DNA of 64,000 nt from Ustilago trichophora (lineage: Eukaryota; Basidiomycota; Ustilaginomycetes; Ustilaginales; Ustilaginaceae): the NCBI GenBank assembly GCA_900323505.1, contig OOIN01000041.1, forward strand, positions 62,001 through 126,000, given 5' to 3'. Positions 39,657-50,854 of this stretch are shown in pieces (the first letter of the stretch is position 1; each line of letters starts with the position of its first letter). The position numbers and the translations under genes were made by a program. The notes under the pieces are model-generated. The model was not told the origin of the DNA and did not search any database. It worked only from the letters and a program-made list of their open reading frames with translations.

Positions 39657-41700
39657 TCCCTAGCTTGACCATTGTTCATCATTCGCTCGTCTTGTCAATG
39701 CACCCTTGGTGACGGTTGTTCACCGTACTATACTCGCATCTTCACACCTGCCTTGTTTCCACTTGCAGCCAGCCACATCTTGAATCAGCTTTAGATTTAC
39801 AATCTGGCAAAGAAGACCAAGCTCAGTCTGTACCGTATCAGATCATGTGTACAGTCCTTCGCATGGTTACCTCCCGATGCTTTTTCCATCGGGGCGATTG
39901 CAACACATGATCAAATTTGCAGAATCCATTTCTAGCCTGCTTTTCCAACACACACTCTTACAGTCTACGCGACCGGCACGGCAAACAAAAGAGTGCCAAG
40001 ACTGTCGGAGCCCAATTTCGCCCGCGCGGCTGCGATTTTGAATTGGACAATACAAATTTGACGCCAAAACCATGCCGAAGAATTCACCATCTTGGTATCT
40101 ACCAATTCATATGTTTCGGCAGCGGCTTTACACCTTTTCTTTTTGGGCACACGACGCGGTCCTACGCTTTTACGCATTTGCACAGAACTTGTTTCTTCGA
40201 TGATGTTCTCATTGGTCCAGGTCTAGGATTGTGAATGAGGCAGACGACGAAAGCGTGTTAGGGACTGCTGGATGGAAGGTGGTAAGGGGAGGGAGGGGAG
40301 GATGATGATGGAATAAGCGAGGTTGAGTTGAGCGGCAAGGGCGGGTGTGGTGGTGTTAAGGAGAGATTTGGCTGAACCGTCGGCACGTCGTGCGAGCCAT
40401 GCATCCTCTGCATCATGCTTGTTCTTTCGCTTGTGCCACATTTTCCCTCTCTCTCACTTCTCTGTTGACCCCTGTGTGAATCGTTAGGTGCCAGTCCAAA
40501 ACGCATCCAGATCATCTTTGAACAGCTTTGCGACTGCCTTCGATGATGGTCGATGCCGTGATGAACCGTGAGAAAAGCGGCGAGAAGGAACATGTGGGAT
40601 GCCGGCAATACCATGCAGTAATTTACGAGGACGATCAATTGGTGCCATTTCTCCAGAGCAGAATGCACTTTTTGGATTTCGGCAATGAAACTCAAGCCAA
40701 CCAACCAACCAACCAACCTAGCCGTGCGTCGGTTTGGGTCGAGTTCATGCTTCTGCCGAACCCCGTCCAAATTCCACACTACTGACCTTTAACTCCCCCC
40801 TCAATCTCCTAACTTAGCCTCTAGCCAGCAAACATCATCCATCGCCTGCCGTGCTGACACTAAATCTACCATCGCCTAACAGTACACACACAAATCTCTT
40901 AGCGGCACGGCAAAGAAAAAGGATCAAAGCGTCGATGGGCACGACGCTGGTTTAAAGCGTTTTATCTCTTTCGCTCGCTGCTACTACGTCCAAAGACGTT
41001 CAGTGCCGCCTCCATTGACGACCAAAAGCAAAAGCCTAGCAAATCTTGTCATTTCCATCTGTCGCTGCTGTTGCGGCCGCTGCCGCACAGTGCAGATCTC
41101 GAATCCGTCCTCCTTCAGCTCCCACTCCCCTGCATCTTTCCGGCATCACACAGCAGTAACAGCATCACTCAAGACCTTTACGGCATGTCCATGTGCTTCA
41201 TCTCCTAGTCGCCTCTTCATCTACAGCCAGCATCATCTGTTCTTTATCAACTTTCGCTCGATCGCCAGCATCCTTGCTATACACAACACTACGCTACGCT
41301 ACGGCAACTAAGCTGCAATTCTACGGCAGCACAAGTACCAGTCTTCGGCGGATCAACCGCGTGATCTCCTCGCCGTAACCGCCGTTCACGATCGATCCCG
41401 TCTGCCGTTTGAATCTAAGGCGGAGTGCGTATATCCGACAAGCGGCTCTATTCTCTCTATCAACCTGACTGACAGTTCGAGTCAGGTGTAATCCTTTATC
41501 GTCCCAACTCGACTGGTTCATATACTCAATCCGTTTCTAGCATCTACAACAGCTCGCAAAGAATTCCTCGTCATGTCGTTGTGACGTCCCTCTTTCACCT
41601 CGTCATCATCATCATCACCGGCGCCGCCTCCTCTATCATCATCATTGCCGCCACATCTACCCGCGATTGATCGTCACCACACATACACTTATACACAATC
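39657..41700. other. Intergenic: Gemin2 3' flank and MFS promoter/leader
   Basis: About 2 kb without a supported gene. A (CCAA)n run lies at about 40696-40718. Pyrimidine-rich and CATCAT-rich sequence before 41701 probably belongs to the MFS leader. Confidence 0.5.
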
Positions 41701-43626
41701 ATGTCGACGCCATCAATACAGCCTCCACCACCAACACTCGCAAGAGGCGACACCCTCTCCCATTCACGCCTGGCTCAAGATGCCGTCCTCGACTCGGCCC
41801 CACTTCCACCTCCGCCCACCTTTCCTCTCCGCCCCATGACAGCAGACGAAATCGAAGCGGTCAAACTCATTGGCGCCGAAGACTCCCGCCACTGGAGCCA
41901 CACCAAGAAATGGGGCACTACAGTCATCATCTCCCTCATGGGCTTCATCTCCCCGCTCGGTTCCGCAATCCTCGTACCCGGTAACGGCTTCGTAGACCAC
42001 ACCTTCAGCCTCGAGTCACGAACGCTCTCTCTCCTTCCAACCTCGATCTTTGTCGTCGGTCTAGGCATCGGACCATTCATCCTCGCCCCTTGCTCCGAGA
42101 CTGTAGGTCGACAACCCGTCTACGTCATCACAAGCTTCTTGTTCATCATCTTCAATCTCGCCTCTGCATTCAGCCCCAACTTTGTCGCGCTCAACTTGCT
42201 CAGATTCTTTGCTGGTGCTGCGGGAAGTACCGGTCCCAGTCTGGGTGCGGGTAGCATCGGTGACATGTTCGCTCCCAAGGAAAGAGGTAGAGCACAGTCG
42301 TTGTATGGATTGGGACCGCTGATGGGTCCAGTACTCGGAAGCATTGTAGGTTGCTTCATAGCGGCAGGCACAAGAGATTGGAGATGGCTATTGCACGCAT
42401 TGACCATCATGTCTGCGGTCGTCTTCGTCGTCATCGTACTCTTTCTCAACGAGACCTACGCCCCCGTACTGTTGCGGAAAAAACGAGAACGAGCCATCGA
42501 GACACGTCTTGAAGAGATTCGACAACAAGATCCCATCACCGCCACCCTCATCCAACCTAGCCCCACTCTCACCACTCGCTTCATCGCCTTGGCCAAAAGC
42601 TTCCTCCCATCCAGCGAGATCCTGCAAAAGATCAAGGTCGCCCAATCTCGACCCTTCCGATTGCTCTTTACCAACCCCATTTGTGCGATCTTTTCGTACT
42701 ATCTGGGATTCTGCTATGGCATTATCTATCTCTTCATCACCCAGCATCCGCTGCTATTCCAGACAAGGGTGGGTGAACCAGATGCCCCCTCGGAGGATCA
42801 GTTGCCGACGTACAATTGGACTTTGGGCATCAGTGGCTTGAGCTATCTGGGTCTTGGGTTGGGATTCTTGGTGGCGGCGTTTACGAATGTATTGCTGCAG
42901 GATGAGATCTATGGACGATTGGTGGTGGCGGATGGCAAAGTAGGATGGTGGTTGTTTAGAGATCAGAGTGAGATTAAGAGGATCATAAGGGAGAAAGAGT
43001 TTGATAATGACAATAGGGGGGATCTGGAAAAAGACGTGCAGTTGAAAGATGGCGGTGAAGGCTCGAATGAGGGTAGGCATAGTGATGGAGGGGCGAATAG
43101 CGCTTTTGGAAACGTTACTCCCACCGTCAACCCTGATCACGACCACATTCCTTCCAAGCAGCACCCTTCTCCCTCAACCCCATCCTCACTTCCCCCCATC
43201 ACCACGGAACCCACCAAAAAGGGCAGACCCGAATATCGACTACCTCTATGCTTCGTCGGGATGCTCATTCTCCCGCTCGGCCTCCTCCTCTTCGGCTGGA
43301 GCGCAGAGAACCAAACTCACTGGATAATCCCGCTCGTCGGCTCCTTCTTCGTCGGATGCGCCACCATTCTCTGCTTCCAAACCATCCTCGTATACCTCGT
43401 CGACGCATTCGTACCCTACTCCGCCTCGGCCACCGCCTGCGCGGTCCTAGTCAGGTCAATCCTCGCAGCAGTGTTCCCCCTCTGCGCAGAGTACATGTTT
43501 GAAGACTTGGGTTATGGAAAGAGCTGCACGCTGTTGGCAGGTATCGGACTCGTGGGTCTGCCAGTACCGCTGGTGCTGTACAGGTATGGAGAGGGCTTGA
43601 GGTTGAGATACAAGTTCTGCGGTTGA
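41701..43626 (+). CDS. MFS transporter, DHA1 (drug:H+ antiporter-1) type
   Basis: 641 aa with about 12 membrane helices. The first half runs from about residue 72 to 250 and has a motif-A-like CSETVGRQPVY (131-141), FFAGAAGSTGPSLGAGSIGD and the motif-C-like GPLMGPVLGSIVG (205-217), all typical of the fungal FLR1/TPO group. The N-terminal 70 residues are cytosolic. Unusually, about 90 hydrophilic residues separate helix 8 from helix 9 (about 415-505); the normal central loop after helix 6 is also present. Plasma-membrane efflux of toxic compounds or polyamines is the usual role; the substrate cannot be told. Confidence 0.88.
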   Translation: MSTPSIQPPPPTLARGDTLSHSRLAQDAVLDSAPLPPPPTFPLRPMTADEIEAVKLIGAEDSRHWSHTKKWGTTVIISLMGFISPLGSAILVPGNGFVDHTFSLESRTLSLLPTSIFVVGLGIGPFILAPCSETVGRQPVYVITSFLFIIFNLASAFSPNFVALNLLRFFAGAAGSTGPSLGAGSIGDMFAPKERGRAQSLYGLGPLMGPVLGSIVGCFIAAGTRDWRWLLHALTIMSAVVFVVIVLFLNETYAPVLLRKKRERAIETRLEEIRQQDPITATLIQPSPTLTTRFIALAKSFLPSSEILQKIKVAQSRPFRLLFTNPICAIFSYYLGFCYGIIYLFITQHPLLFQTRVGEPDAPSEDQLPTYNWTLGISGLSYLGLGLGFLVAAFTNVLLQDEIYGRLVVADGKVGWWLFRDQSEIKRIIREKEFDNDNRGDLEKDVQLKDGGEGSNEGRHSDGGANSAFGNVTPTVNPDHDHIPSKQHPSPSTPSSLPPITTEPTKKGRPEYRLPLCFVGMLILPLGLLLFGWSAENQTHWIIPLVGSFFVGCATILCFQTILVYLVDAFVPYSASATACAVLVRSILAAVFPLCAEYMFEDLGYGKSCTLLAGIGLVGLPVPLVLYRYGEGLRLRYKFCG

Positions 43627-43853
43627 GAGAAGTTGATGCTTTGGTGGATGTTTTGTATTTGTACCGCTTTTGCCGTAAAAATGTCGTTTGTAAACTGGGT
43701 TGCGTACGTCTGGGCGATGTTGAGGATGCACACACACGTTTGACCTCATCATCACCACTCAGATCTGATACAGTAGAGAAGAGTGGAGTTGAATTGATAG
43801 ACGATACAAATACAGAAGTTATGAAGAGGTGCACTCTCTTTGTTCTCCACGTT

Positions 43854-45653
43854 TTACACCTTGAGCGGTTGAGCAGAGACCTTGACCTGACTGTGCAAGA
43901 CCTTGTTTAGGATGTTGCTATTCGTATGCAGACCTCTTTGCAAAATCTTTGCCGGGATGGGTCTCAAGGCACTAATCAATCCGATCAGAACGCTCAGCAG
44001 TGCCAAAGACCCAGCCTGATGCGCGGAAGCCAATGGGATAGGAACCATGTAAATGAGCGTTGTGATGCCCAACGTCACCTGAGCGGCGACTACTGCCACG
44101 GAAGCATTTGCCAACTGCATAACTCTGGGTGGCAGTGTAGGCATCAATGGTCGACTGCTTGCTCCGGATTTTGGAGCGACGCAAGTGTAGGCTCGTGAGA
44201 GACGATGCGTCTTCCAAGCCAAGCCTAGGACGGTGCAAGCGGTAGTGATGGCGAGTGTACGGTGGATGAGTTGGACGGTGACGGGGTTTTGCGAGAGATT
44301 GCGCCAGATTTTATCAGAACCATCGGAACGTTGTGCGAATCGATCGTCCATCAGTTCTTCCATGGGCGGTGCGATTCGACCATCTCCCATGGTGGGGAAT
44401 TCGTTGTAGACCAATCCTGCATCCAATCCGGCCACCAAAGCACCCGACATGGCGGTGGTGAATACCAATCCCGCCACAAACTTGGTCAACCTCGAATGCG
44501 ATCTCAGCAGAGGATGATTCAACGTGTTTGCCAGCTGCGAGAGCGCCGCCTGAGTCCTTACCTTTACGCCAGAGATGGACCCACTCAGCGTGGCAGCCTT
44601 GTAGTCGCGCTGAACGGCAAGACCGGTATGAAGCATGGCGAGATACACGAGGAAAGCCGTGCCCATATGCATCGCCAGTCTGAAATGCGACACTCTGGGA
44701 GTCCAATCTGCCGCCGCCACCAACGTCTGCGCCGAACTGGTGGGTACACTGGTCATGTCGACGTTTGCATCGAATCGCATCCTACCGCCATCGGTGTGGG
44801 CTGTGGAATTGGGATGATCATCCTTCACCACGGGCACGGGAATCGTGACCATCTTTTGGCTACCGCTCTTTTCGGGCGCCGTCAATCCGCTTTTGACCAT
44901 AAACCATCCGAGGAAACCCTGGAATCCGATACCTGCTGCAATGGCAAGTAGCTTCCAACGTGTTCCTTGACCGACCCATTTCCTGGTAACAAAGTACGCG
45001 GCGGGCAGGACGAAGGCAACGCCGATCACTCGGCCTAAGACACGATGACCCCATTCCCACATGTAGATGGATTTGAAATCGTCCAGAGACATTTTGCTGT
45101 TGAGAAGGACGAATTCGGGCGTCTGTTTGTACTTGTCCCATTCCGATTCCCATTCGGGGGTGGTCATGGGGAGTCGCATGCCTTTGAATCCGGGATTCCA
45201 CTCGGTGATCGAAAGACCGGATTCGGTGAGGCGGGTGAGGCCACCAACGACGACGATGGCATAGACGAGGAAAGCTAGGGCGTAGAGGTGGAGGGCTACG
45301 ATGGGTTTCGAGATGAGAGGTGTTGATGTGGTTCCAGAGGCGGATTTGGCAGCGGTGGTGGTGGAAGAAGAGACGTCAGAGGGAGAAATAGCAGCGGTAG
45401 ATTGGAAGCGCTTGGACGAGGCGATGAGGTTCAAGATTGTCGAGGACTTGTACTTGAGAGCAGCGTCGGTAGTAGCAGCTCTTTTGACCGTCGACAAGCC
45501 TCTGAAAGCCGCAGCTGTTGCACCCAGTCCAACCGTGGCAAGAGAACCAACCCTTGGCGTGGTCATCATCCCCAAGCGACCCACGGAAAGACTTGGACCA
45601 GCCGCAAGCCCAAGCCGCAGCCCGACGATTCTAGGCATCATGCGAGCCGCCAT
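43854..45653 (-). CDS. COX15: Heme A synthase COX15 (mitochondrial)
   Basis: 599 aa, single exon. The first about 90 residues are Arg/Ser/Ala-rich and lack acidic residues, a mitochondrial presequence. The core starts at about 120 with GGLTRLTESGLSITEW (137-152). The four heme-ligand histidines are present: H203 (WEWGHR), H329 (FRLAMH), H464 (QLIHR) and H545 (ASAHQAG). About eight membrane helices are predicted. The enzyme converts heme O to heme A in the inner membrane for cytochrome c oxidase. About 50 residues (261-310) are inserted between the fourth helix and the HFRLAMH segment, compared with yeast Cox15. The 3' end lies 227 bp from that of the MFS gene. Confidence 0.95.
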   Translation of the reverse strand: MAARMMPRIVGLRLGLAAGPSLSVGRLGMMTTPRVGSLATVGLGATAAAFRGLSTVKRAATTDAALKYKSSTILNLIASSKRFQSTAAISPSDVSSSTTTAAKSASGTTSTPLISKPIVALHLYALAFLVYAIVVVGGLTRLTESGLSITEWNPGFKGMRLPMTTPEWESEWDKYKQTPEFVLLNSKMSLDDFKSIYMWEWGHRVLGRVIGVAFVLPAAYFVTRKWVGQGTRWKLLAIAAGIGFQGFLGWFMVKSGLTAPEKSGSQKMVTIPVPVVKDDHPNSTAHTDGGRMRFDANVDMTSVPTSSAQTLVAAADWTPRVSHFRLAMHMGTAFLVYLAMLHTGLAVQRDYKAATLSGSISGVKVRTQAALSQLANTLNHPLLRSHSRLTKFVAGLVFTTAMSGALVAGLDAGLVYNEFPTMGDGRIAPPMEELMDDRFAQRSDGSDKIWRNLSQNPVTVQLIHRTLAITTACTVLGLAWKTHRLSRAYTCVAPKSGASSRPLMPTLPPRVMQLANASVAVVAAQVTLGITTLIYMVPIPLASAHQAGSLALLSVLIGLISALRPIPAKILQRGLHTNSNILNKVLHSQVKVSAQPLKV

Positions 45654-46344
45654 GATCTCTATTCACCTAGAGAATATGGTTGCGAAAAAGTGGTTGTAGA
45701 CAAACAGTAAAGAGTAGTGTAGAACAGGAAAGAGGTTGAGAGACGAGACGAGCTTTAAATTAACTGTTCCTGGAAGAAGAAGAAGACGACGCCGCGGAGG
45801 GAGGGATTTGATAATCCATTGGCTCGGAAATGGATTGGAGCAAGGGATTATGGTAACAGGAATCTGCGACCCGATTGCTCCCGATGGGATAGTGCTACCG
45901 ATTGTACACACTGTTAGAACGTGTTCGGCCATGCATGGAAACTTTTGGGTTGGCATAGCAGCCTTTTTGACAAGAGAGACAAGATTCAAGGACCGCAACA
46001 CTAGTACTCTGATGGATGGAATGTGAATCAGGATCAAGATTCTAGAATTCTCACCTTTCTGACCCTTCCTGTACTGTACAGTACACACCATCTGCGATTC
46101 ATGCCGAGGGTTCCACCGATTCACTCTTGACTTTCACTAGAATGCAAGAGTAGTGGTCACCGTGGGTCGGATTGTGGGGCAGGCGGCTGTGCTGGCAGCG
46201 GGACAGGCATAGCCACAGGGACCACCGGACCGAATCGTCGGGGTCACTCATGCCTACTTAAACTTCCAGATGTTGGCTACATCTTGCTGCTTTCCTCACC
46301 TATTCACACAGTTACTACCTATCCTCCATCTACAGCATCCCCAA
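45654..46344. promoter_or_regulatory. Divergent promoter (COX15 / DUF333 protein)
   Basis: About 690 bp. The palindromic cluster TGTACTGTACAGTACA lies at about 46070-46085. No gene supported. Confidence 0.5.
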
Positions 46345-46629
46345 ATGGTCCGTTTCTCATCCTTCATCACACTCTCCATCTTTGCCCTTTGCTGCATCAC
46401 CATGAGCTCCGCAGTTCAAATTGCCAACCCCGCCAGCGAATACTGTGTTCAGCAGGGCGGTACGCTTGAGACAGTCAAAGACGAACAAGGCAACCAGGTC
46501 GGCATGTGCAGGCTTCCCGACGGTAGACTGGTCGACGAGTGGGACTATTTCCGTTCCCAAAACGATCCCGACTACGTCCCCGAGACTGACAACAAGCCTG
46601 CCTCCTGCCAGGCTGTCTTCAAAAACTGA
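46345..46629 (+). CDS. Small secreted DUF333-domain protein
   Basis: 94 aa. The ATG at 46345 is chosen over the in-frame ATG at 46270 because it opens a clear signal peptide (MVRFSSFITLSIFALCC..., cut near SSAVQ). The mature part is one DUF333 (PF03891) domain: NPASEYCVQQGGTLE, then QVGMCRLPDGRLVDEWDYFR, with a further Cys near the C-terminus. DUF333 is mainly known from bacterial secreted or lipoproteins and is sometimes labelled putative hemolysin; that label is not evidence of toxicity. Its presence in a fungal secreted protein hints at old horizontal transfer (inference). Function unknown. Confidence 0.82.
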   Translation: MVRFSSFITLSIFALCCITMSSAVQIANPASEYCVQQGGTLETVKDEQGNQVGMCRLPDGRLVDEWDYFRSQNDPDYVPETDNKPASCQAVFKN

Positions 46630-47060
46630 ACGTCCACGAGCCACAAGACATGTCGATCGCCCGTTTCCACCTTTCAACAGATCCATTCTGCAACTACCAC
46701 AGCCGCCGACACTTGAGTCATCTGCTTGGGCGTCCATGCTTGTACTGCACGCCTTTTCTGAACCACGTTGTCCCTGCACCGCGAGTCAATTGCCGCCGCT
46801 CATCATAATGAATTCAATCCGGGTTGATCATGATAGAGCTAGCTGCCTTTCAAGTTGATTTTACCTCACACTTTGTCTGTTATACCGCATGTTAATCCCA
46901 TTCTGCCATATACCATACTCCAATGCTCATCTGACTGCACCACGACAGATTCCCGCTTTTGATCAATGCCGTAAAGAAGACAAAAAACAAAAAAAGAACA
47001 TGTAATTGCAAAAGATATGACATTCGTGCCTTGTGCCTTGAAGACTGGTCAAGCGAGTTT
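46630..47060. other. Convergent 3' flanks (DUF333 protein / bL19m)
   Basis: About 430 bp between converging stop codons. No gene seen. Confidence 0.5.
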
Positions 47061-47946
47061 TCACCTGCGGCCACCCCTGCGCTTGGCCATCTCCTGTGCC
47101 TTCTTCTCCTCCTGCAGCCTCTGCTGCTTGATAACGTTTCCAATACCAGCCAACCTCCTGTCGTCCTTCCTGAGATAGTACAGCTTGGCCCTCCTCGTCC
47201 TCCTCAGCTTGCCCGACTTGTCGTTCTTACCCGCCTCAGCTTTCTGAATCACCCTGACATCCTTGAGCAAGGGAGAGTACAGGTTGAATCGCATCTCTAC
47301 ACCCAACTTCTGCACCAAGTTCCTCAGCACGAAAGAGGTCGAAACACCGCGGCGTCGCACGGCGATCAGCACACCGGAGAACGAGGAAAAGTTGGTCTTG
47401 AGCGGAGTCGTCCAGGATTCGACAATGAGCACCGAACCGGAAGGGATGCGATCGGCGGATTTGCGGTCAAACAGCTTGGTGAGTCGATTACCAGGGTCGT
47501 AGCGTGCTCGAAGTTCCGAGTGAACGCGGGGCATGACGGCGTCAAAAATCGTCTTGGGAGCAGGGGGTGGAGTGATTCCCTTTTTGGTCGAGACAAACGC
47601 AGGCACTTCTGGGATCAATGCTGCCGACGAGAAGGGGTATACTGCGGCTGTTGGGTCCAAGTAGGAAACAAGAAAGCCAGAAGGCTACCAATTCAGTATA
47701 TCTATTCCATCTGTAAACAGGACCGGTTGAAGGCATACGCTACGTACATCGCTGAGATTCAGCTGCCGACTTGGATGAAGAGGCTGCGGCTGCTGCCTCT
47801 GTGCTCGCTTTTGTTGTAGACAGGCATCGTCGAGCGCGGTAGGTCGATGTGGACGCCGAGGTGGAAGCAACCGAAGATGAGCTGGATCCAACTCGAAGCG
47901 ACTGGAAGAGCGCTGTAAGCTGCTTGGATGATCTTGAAGCCGACAT
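47061..47946 (-). CDS. Mitochondrial large-subunit ribosomal protein bL19m
   Basis: Two exons: 47946-47748 and 47647-47061, joined across a 100-nt intron (donor GTACGT, acceptor CAACAG), phase 1, giving 261 aa. The N-terminal exon is a Ser/Ala/Arg presequence starting MSASRSSKQLTALFQSLRV. Exon 2 carries the L19 fold: IPSGSVLIVES, FSGVLIAVRRRGVSTSFVLR, GVEMRFNLYSPLLKDVRVIQ and RRAKLYYLRKDDRRL, then a basic tail. It is a component of the mitochondrial large subunit. The donor is non-standard (GTACGT) but the phase fits; the exact acceptor is somewhat uncertain because a second AG lies 6 nt downstream. Divergent from Not3/5. Confidence 0.88.
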
Positions 47947-48651
47947 GATGTGCAATGTGAATGATGATGAGCAAAGCGCAGATGTTGTCGACACGATGGT
48001 AGCAACGATATGAGCATCAGCTCCTCGGAAAGAGCAAAAAAAACGACTTTTTCGACTCTTTCTGTCCCAATTCTTCTTGAAACAATTCACTCGGGCGAGA
48101 AACGCGTGACACAGTTGGCAATCTGACTGAATTGGCCAGAAATTGTCCGGATCCGTGATGGAAGGAGGCTACAGTACAGTGCACAGTCAGACTGAACCAG
48201 ATCGGGCGGTCCTCGCTCCTCTGGAAAAGCGCCTCGACTCGACCCTGACTGCGCATTTCAACTTTGAATGCCGCCTTTCTCACCACCTTTCTTCATCTCA
48301 TCTCACTTCTCCCATCTCTTTACAACCATCCATTTCGACTGAAGCAGCGACGACACACACACACACACACACACACATCGCAGCTTCCATCGACTCAGCG
48401 CGCGCACATACTTTTCGAAAGGTTCTGTTCGCAGCGCCAAATTCGAGGTGTCAGTGCCCTTGTAACTATAACCGGCATCCCGAGCGACGTTCCCGCATCT
48501 CTTCGTGTTCAGCACAGTGGGCCACGACATCGCATCACCAGCGCCAAGTTGACCGACACGGCTCTCAGCTTCGACTCGCCTTTCCCGCACAATCCCCTTT
48601 CCAATTCGCAGCATCTTCGCCACGCACAGCGGCGATCTTTAGTCCGACACA
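47947..48651. promoter_or_regulatory. Divergent promoter (bL19m / Not3/5)
   Basis: About 700 bp with a (CA)n run at about 48352-48377 and TACAGTACAGT at 48170-48180. No gene seen. Confidence 0.5.
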
Positions 48652-50854
48652 ATGGCAGCGAGAAAGTTGCAAACAGAGATCGACAAGACTCTCAAGAAAG
48701 TCGCAGAAGGCGTCGAGATCTTTGAAGACATGTACGAGCTTCTCCAACGATCCACAAATTCCACCCAAAAGGAAAAAATGGAGTCGGATCTCAAAACCCA
48801 GATCAAGAAGCTTCAACGTTTACGTGATCAGATCAAGACATGGCTCCAGAGCAACGACATCAAGGACAAGAAGCCTTTGCTCGACAACCGCAAACTCATC
48901 GAGACTCAGATGGAAAAGTTCAAGGCGTGCGAAAAGGAGATGAAGACCAAGGCCTTCTCCAAAGAGGGTCTCATAGCAGCCGCAAAGATGAACCCCAAGG
49001 ATCGCGAAAAGGCAGAGATCTCGGATTGGTTGTCTACCCAAGTCGACGAGCTCTCCCGACAGGTCGAAGCAGCCGAAGCAGAGATCGAAACCATCTCGGG
49101 CTCTGGAAAGAAGAAGAAGGGTTCCGCCAAAGATGAACGCGCATCCGCTCTTGAGAACGCCAACGACCGCAGAAATTGGCACATCTCGCGCCTCGAGATT
49201 CTCTTGCGCATGCTTGAGAACGGCAACCTCGACACAGAGCGCGTAACGGATATCAAGGAGGACATTGCATACTTTGTCGAGTCCAACGTAGAGGAAGACT
49301 TTGAGGAGGATGAGGGTATCTATGACGACCTCAACCTCGATGATGGCGAGGAGGCGTTCGGCCTCAAGGAGACGGATGACATGCACAGCAACGTCGACTC
49401 GACTGCCGGTATGGACGACCTCAGCTTCCGCGACATCAAGGATACGCCGACAAAGCCACGACGCGACAGCCTGGCGGATACCAACACCAGCAGCATCACC
49501 ACCGCCAATGCAAAGAAGGACGAGCCGGCTACCTCACCAGCACCTTCCGCACCCGCACAACCCGCTGCGCCACCAGCTGCTGCACCTCCATCCGCGACCA
49601 AGAAGACCACCAAAAAGGCCTCTCAAGAGCCCGTGGCAGTACCAAAGGAGAAGGCTGTCCCCACTGCCAACTTTGCACAGGCCAAAGCACCTCCCGCATT
49701 TCAGTCTGCTGTCCTCTCGCCACCGAAAGCGCCAAGTGCTGCGCCACTACCACCCATCCGTTATGCCGCCGCCGCAGCTGCAGCAGTGGCAGGCAGTGCG
49801 GCTGCATCCGCCGCGGACAACTCGGCCGCTTCGCCTTCGACCACGACCGCATCCATTACCAACGAGTCGACATCGGATGCCAACTCTGCCTCGGTCAACT
49901 CGACATCCGCATCTTCCGCCCAGCCATCGACAGCGACAGCACCCGTGGCACCTTCGACGCCTGCCAAGTCGAGCGTAGACGCAATCAAGAACGACGCTAC
50001 CGAGAAGGCGCGATCGGCATCACCAGCCCCACCCGGTCTTACCAAGGTGGACTCGGCCAGCGCCGCCAACAACGCGGCGGCACCAGCACAAGATGCATCG
50101 GCAACCGGCACTTCCGGATTCCAGCCCGCCCAACTCGCAGCCTCCTCGGCAGCAGCGAGCGTGGTGCAACCCGCCGGTGGTGGAGCAGGCACAGCGGCGC
50201 AACAGGCAGCAGCGCAAAAGGAGGCAGGAACCGAGGCACGTCTGCCCACCTCGCTCACCGATCTGGTTTCGTCGTTTGAATCGGCCAAGCAGAAATCGCT
50301 GCGTCGGGATGTCAACCTTGGTTTGGTGCACAAGTCGCTCGAGTCGTCGTTCATGAACGTTCCCGAACCTTTGGACTCGGACAAGCCCAAGTACTACGTA
50401 CCCAAGAATCCGTTCCCTACGCCGAGCTACTACCCGCAAACGCCTGCGAGTGTATTCGACAATCCGGCGCTGTATTCGAAATTTGACGTCGACACGCTCT
50501 TCTACATCTTCTACTACCAACAGGGGACATACCACCAGTACCTGGCGGCCAAGGAGCTGAAAAAGCAAAGTTGGAGATTCCACAAACAGTACTTGACGTG
50601 GTTCCAGAGGCATAGCGAGCCTCAGGCGATTACCGACGAGTACGAGCAGGGAGTTTACGTGTACTTTGACTGGGAGGGAAGCTGGTGTCAGCGCAAGAAG
50701 TCGGATTTCCGGTAAGTGTGACAGTTTGAGGCGAGCAGCCTTTTTTTCTTTAACTCGTTGCTTTTTGTGAGTGGAGATGAGGTTGCTGACATTGGTTGCT
50801 TTGTGTTGTTACGAACGGTGCAGATTCGAATACCGATGGTTGGAAGACAACTGA
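48652..50854 (+). CDS. CCR4-NOT complex subunit Not3/Not5
   Basis: Two exons: 48652-50711 and 50824-50854, donor GTAAGT, acceptor TGCAG. The product is 696 aa. Residues 1 to about 230 form the conserved coiled-coil Not3 N-terminal domain (KLQTEIDKTLKKVAEGVEIF, MEKFKACEKEMKTK). Residues about 270-540 are an Ala/Ser/Pro-rich linker. The C-terminal NOT box (about 545-696) has PKYYVPKNPFPTPSYYPQTP, FDVDTLFYIFYYQQGTYHQY and ends, across the splice, in FEYRWLEDN. The tiny last exon completes the conserved FEYRxLED end and so supports the splice. The complex deadenylates mRNA and regulates translation. Confidence 0.94.
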
